Positions 59,951 to 64,000 of a stretch of 64,000 nt of DNA are shown here, in pieces. The notes beneath the pieces are model-generated. The model was not told the DNA's origin. It saw only the letters and a list, made by a program, of their open reading frames with translations, and did not search any database. Each line of letters opens with the position of its first letter. Within the stretch, counting starts at the first letter, position 1. The stretch is from Aquilaria yunnanensis (taxonomy: Eukaryota; Streptophyta; Magnoliopsida; Malvales; Thymelaeaceae). A program made the position numbers and the translations under genes. Where the stretch lies: assembly GCA_039654915.1 (NCBI GenBank), contig CM077600.1:72053992-72117991 (forward strand), written 5' to 3'.

Positions 59951-62283
59951 TGACATGGCCCCTTGGCCCCACCCAGGAAGCCTATGAGAACAAATCTCAC
60001 GGTAGTTGCAATTGGCTAGTTATTTATGTGTGTAAATTAAAACTTCATGATGCTAGTTGATTAACCTAGAGAATGCAAAATGCGTGCTCTTTTAGCTTTG
60101 ACTTGTGTAAGAGAAAACCATAAAACATTCACTTAGTCAAGGCACTTTTTACAAAAATCAAGTTCAAATAGCCAAAGCATACAAAATTAACATTTGTTTT
60201 ATCATTACTACACATAATAACTATGTGAGGGCATTCAACAAAAGTATATTGTTCTTCACACAAAAGCAACCCTAGAGTCTACAGCTTAAAACATAGGTAT
60301 GAGAGGTGACTAAGGATATAATATATACAAGCCTTTTTACAGAGATCCTTCCAACTAACTCCTATCTTAGAGGAAAGTCCCAATGGCAAGTCACAAAATA
60401 CTATCCATGTGCCGCTAGCCTCTATGGCCAGGAAAATATTATAGTTAGTATTGTTACTTAAGCAACAAGTAACTATGGAAACTAGAATCATAGAGATTCT
60501 TGAAGCAATGTACTTACAACAACAAACTACCACAACAACCCTTAACGGTTATTGGACCTAACAATGTTAGAATCTACACAACAAAAACTAGGGAGTAAGA
60601 ATTCAAGAATTCTCAATAAGGGGTCTTCACCTGCAAGAAAGATACTAAGGACAACATATATATGAACATATGTAATTTGTTGTGAGCTTATACAGCTTGA
60701 GGCTAAACTTATGCGTATAGGTTTCAATCCCTTGAGACTTGTCCTCACCTAGTCCTTGAACAACAAGGCAAAGCCTTGTCTTCTACCAAGCACAACTTAC
60801 TAGCCTAACCAGTGAGAATTCACTAGTTGAAACTCCCTTATATTGTACAGGGGCACTATGGTAGGACTAATGTTGACTAGGCCTTAAAGACCCATTAGGT
60901 GCACTAAGGTTTCACATCGAAACCTCATGCCTGATGGGACGGCTAGCTCGCTGATGGTACTAAACCTTTCACCCAAGCTAGTGATACCTCATTTTGGCCC
61001 TTTATTAACTAGTTTTCTTGCATATGGTAAAAGTAACCATTAAAGCTCAAGAAAACTCCTAGGTCTCAGAGGAGTTTTGGAAGTTCTAAAGTACCCTTGA
61101 AATACTTTAACCCCTAGATATCCTAAGCACCTCTTTAGGCCTCCCTTTGAACCCATGAGCAAAATTGGAAATTTTTTGTCAACATAAACGCCACAGTTAT
61201 CAACTTGCCCACTAATTAATGCTATTGCCAACTACTTGATTTCATAAAGCAAATGTACTCCAATAGCATTAATCAAGCATAAAACCATAACTCCCTTACC
61301 TTGATTTCAACTCACAAGCAAGAACCAAGCAACTCTTCTACAAAATCAAAGTTCCACAAAGTTCTACCTAAGTTCCAAGTAAACCAAAACATAGGACACC
61401 AAATTACTTACTTCTAACCAAAACCCAAGCTTCTAAATATCAAATAAACAAGAAATCACCATAAACACACTTATTACCTCGCATCAAAAATAGGAGTTAG
61501 TTGGAAATGTCAAGCTTCAAAACATGAAGTTCCACTTGAATCAAGCTTCCCTTAGTATATATAACCTTGGTGACTTCAATTTTCACCAAAATCTCTTGGT
61601 TTTGAGTCTCAATTCATGATGAAATCAAGGGGTGGAGGATGAACTCGGGTGTGAAGCAAAAAAGGCATCCATCCTCATTTTACCAAGTTTTTATACCCTT
61701 TTAAACACCAAGCCACTCAAGTTTATAAAAAGTTACAAATAGCCCCTTCCTTAAATAGTAACTATAGTCAAATCAAGCTTCCCTTAGTATATATAACCTT
61801 GGTGACTTCAATTTTCACCAAAATCTCTTGGTTTTGAGTCTCAATTCATGATGAAATCAAGGGGTGGAGGATGAACTCGGGTGTGAAGCAAAAAAGGCAG
61901 CCATCCTCATTTTACCAAGTTTTTATACCCTTTTAAACACCAAGCCACTCAAGTTTATAAAAAGTTACAAATAGCCCCTTCCTTAAATAGTAACTATAGT
62001 CAAACCTTGGTCAAATCTTGTTTATTTGGGTTAAGTTTGGGTTTAAAGTAAAGGTTAAGTTTCCAAAACTCATTTTTAACTCTTGAGACACGGCCCGAGA
62101 CTTCAAGATGCAAAAATTACAATTTTTCCCCCGAACATTATTTGGTGCCTTAAACTTCTCGAAACTTATAGAGCTTTGCTTAACATACTAATTCTTGCTA
62201 TGTGAACTTGAAATATGGTTCCAAACTAGGTTTTAACTACTTTACCTTCTTCCTTAATCAAGCTTCCGGCTATGAGAGTCACA
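59951..62283 (-). repeat. 5' LTR of the chromovirus (right copy)
   Basis: Runs from TGACATGGCC to ...GAGAGTCACA and aligns with the left LTR. It carries the 232-bp tandem duplication at 61541-62004. The many small differences from the left LTR indicate an old insertion. Confidence 0.85.
61541..62004. repeat. 232-bp tandem duplication in the 5' LTR
   Basis: Two direct copies (61541-61772 and 61773-62004) appear identical except for one base in the block ggcatcc/ggcagcc. The left LTR has a single copy of this segment. It includes the TATA-like 'agtttataaaaagtt' zone. Confidence 0.9.
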
Positions 62284-62532
62284 ATAGTTTAATAGTTGAA
62301 TAGGTTAAACTGCAGCTTGGAGTCCTCAACAGTTTGAAGAATGCTCTAGGCTTTAACATTGGCCAAAGTAAAATAGCTAAATTAGATGAAATTTTGGTTT
62401 AAGAGCTATTGTCTCCAGATCCTATTGTTGTAACCTTAAACTATCTTTGGATGGTTGTTTATGAACAAAAACTGGAGTGTTTGTGTTTAAATTGCCTCAG
62501 CGTTCATTTCTGATGAAGGGCTTGATTTTATT
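62284..62532. other. Flank of the chromovirus
   Basis: AT-rich, with no gene or repeat recognised. Confidence 0.4.
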
Positions 62533-63056
62533 CGAGTAAATTATTTAAATAGTCCATAACTTTAATTATCATTTCCTTTTAGTCCTTAACCTATTGAATG
62601 TTCTATTTTGCTTCATTTTTGTCATTCATTAGATGAAATTCATTACTTGATAATAACTATTTAACATAAACTTTTGAAATTCTAATTTAAATAGTTGGTA
62701 ACTATCTTCCAATAAATTTAAACAATGACAGTAAGTAGATAGTTTAAAATAGTATTTTTTTTTCTTCTTGAATGAAATGAGTTCAATTTACAAAGAGTAA
62801 AAAATGTAATTTGAATTTTCCATTAATTATAAAAAGTTATTATATAGATTAAATTTATCATAAGGTAGTTACTGGATATTTTAAATTATGATCTAAAAAG
62901 TTGATATCAAACAAATATTTTGAGTTAACAAATTTCATCCAATGGGGAATAAAATGAAATGTTTTTAATATGTTTAAGACCAAAATAGAACATTCAATAT
63001 GTTAGGGACTAAAATAAAACAATAATTAAAGGTTAAGGACCATTCACACAATTTAC
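62533..63056. mobile_element. Foldback MITE (Mutator-like, by target duplication)
   Basis: Arms of about 130 bp are inverted copies (gtaaatt, 'tattgaatgttctattttg' in both, 'gatgaaatt'). TTGATTTTAT flanks both sides (62522-62531 and 63057-63066). A 10-bp duplication points to the Mutator superfamily. No coding sequence. Confidence 0.75.
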
Positions 63057-63066
63057 TTGATTTTAT

Positions 63067-63797
63067 TAAGATGTAAGTGGGCCGGACTCATAAGGCTCTA
63101 GCTCAGCCCCTTAGCTAAACGGCATGAGGTTGTTCAAGCTCAACCCAATGGTTCACCAGGCTCAAATGGCACATATAAATATTTAGTATCAGAATTATGA
63201 CTTAGATGAAAGATGGAAATTGAATGTGTAATTTTCTACATAAATAACCATAGAAGAGAAATTATAAAAGCCTATCCCAAACTTTATAATCCTTTTTCTG
63301 CTCTACCCTGATTTTGTAAACTTCATAAAAGAGCCACCATCTTCCTCTATAAGCTATCACATCAATCTTGGATGCAAAGTTTGCAGAAATTGTGATCAAA
63401 GGATCCAACTCACGGGGGAATCTTACAAAGGTGCTTGTATCAAACACAAGATCAAGGTGAGGCTAAGATGAAGTTGAGACGAGGTCACCCATGGTGAGGT
63501 GGGATGAGGTTGAGGCGAGGTTCAACGCTGAGGTTAAGCCGTTAAGGTGAGGTCGAGGCTATGACGGCACTGCACCGGAGGGGGGGGGGGGTTGTCACTC
63601 TATTGTTCATGGACTCATGGGAATTGGACTTGGAGAGATAATATGTGAAGGCTCGACTGGGCTAGATAAGAATTAGAGCCGGGTATAACTGGATCAAGGC
63701 TCAGTTCATTTAAGTACTAAGCTTGAAAATATGGTCGAACTCGAGCCAAGCTCAAGCTCGGGAAGCCCCATAAAAGCTCGATATGTTTACAACTCTA
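63067..63797. mobile_element. Non-autonomous hAT next to the foldback MITE
   Basis: Ends TAAGATGTAAG and, inverted, TAGAGTTGTAAAC. The 8-bp flank GATTTTAT is identical on both sides (63059-63066 and 63798-63805). Subterminal 'gctcagcc' and 'agctcgag' motifs are typical. A run of 12 G lies at 63580-63591. Confidence 0.78.
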
Positions 63798-64000
63798 GAT
63801 TTTATGCAGTTACTTGGTGCAAGATGCACTAAGTCCACACGCTAGGGCCTTTGACACTACATTAGAATGTGTTATAGTCCAGCAAGTTTAATTTTTTTCC
63901 CATGCCATATTGGTTTTTCTTGCATAAACTTCCCTAATTTAAACTAGACTTGCTACCAGCATTTGCATCAAAACACAAGTTTTTGCTGGAATATGCATTT
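63798..64000. other. Right edge of the window, no feature
   Basis: AT-rich sequence without a recognised gene or repeat beyond the hAT target duplication. Confidence 0.4.

Larger units (their letters stand above)
45630..62283 (-). mobile_element. Ty3/gypsy chromovirus (Tekay/Del-like), three times interrupted
   Basis: Both LTRs, primer-binding site, polypurine tract and the order gag, protease, RT, RNase H, integrase, chromodomain are visible on the minus strand. Removing the solo LTR from the left LTR leaves about 2095 bp. Removing the 232-bp duplication from the right LTR leaves about 2101 bp, so the two LTRs were of equal length. The 5-bp flank gttta precedes the left LTR. On the right gttta occurs 3 bases beyond the expected end, so the target duplication is not certain. 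All coding parts carry stops. Confidence 0.9.

Noticed and set aside
1..64000. CRISPR array, operon or prokaryotic mobile element
   Set aside because: Tandem repeats here are transposon subterminal arrays, minisatellites or microsatellites without spacer structure, and all recognised proteins are plant or plant-transposon families.

Overview
The window is nuclear DNA of a flowering plant, probably a eudicot. One host gene with introns is surrounded by nested plant transposable elements: CACTA, hAT, Mutator-like, Stowaway, Helitron and LTR types. The proteins read are plant families (APC8, tnp2/DUF4218/DUF4216 transposase, FAR1-related, Tekay/Del-like chromovirus, zf-BED hAT transposase). No tRNA, rRNA or prokaryotic feature was seen. 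The species cannot be named from the sequence.

Left third (1-21060). An LTR remnant (1-572) and a non-autonomous hAT (1530-2370) precede a large nest. Helitron-like ends at about 2924 and 20089 enclose two nests. The first is a Mutator-like element (3287-6976, 10-bp target duplication) split by an LTR-type insertion (3366-5838). The second is a non-autonomous hAT (8970-19726) split by a 9.5-kb CACTA element (9775-19273, CCA duplication). The CACTA element keeps both ends. Its two minus-strand genes, a TnpD/tnp2-type transposase and a Transposase_24-type second gene, are both broken. A subterminal-type repeat array lies upstream of each gene, and a 230-bp foldback lies in the 5' leader of the transposase gene.

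Middle (21061-32661). The only intact gene is APC8/CDC23 (25225-28566, plus strand, four exons), a subunit of the anaphase-promoting complex. A non-autonomous hAT ends about 200 bp upstream of its start codon. A same-family copy in opposite orientation lies 3 kb downstream. Intron 2 carries a Stowaway MITE. Mutator-like elements with long inverted ends lie at 21657-23531 and 29195-30441, and the second holds a fresh-looking hAT.

Right half (32662-64000). A decayed FAR1-RELATED SEQUENCE pseudogene (37465-39678, minus) is followed by a foldback MITE and a solo LTR (41269-44065). Then comes a 16.6-kb Ty3/gypsy chromovirus on the minus strand (45630-62283), with both LTRs, primer-binding site and polypurine tract. 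Three later insertions interrupt it: a solo LTR in its 3' LTR, a hAT with a broken zf-BED transposase in pol, and a solo LTR in gag. Its 5' LTR has a recent 232-bp tandem duplication. A foldback MITE and a hAT lie side by side at the right edge and share target sequence.

Apart from APC8, no transposon gene here looks functional. Many in-frame stops sit where a C-to-T or G-to-A change would explain them, as expected of old, methylated transposons. All calls are by eye; distances, percentages and species need computation.
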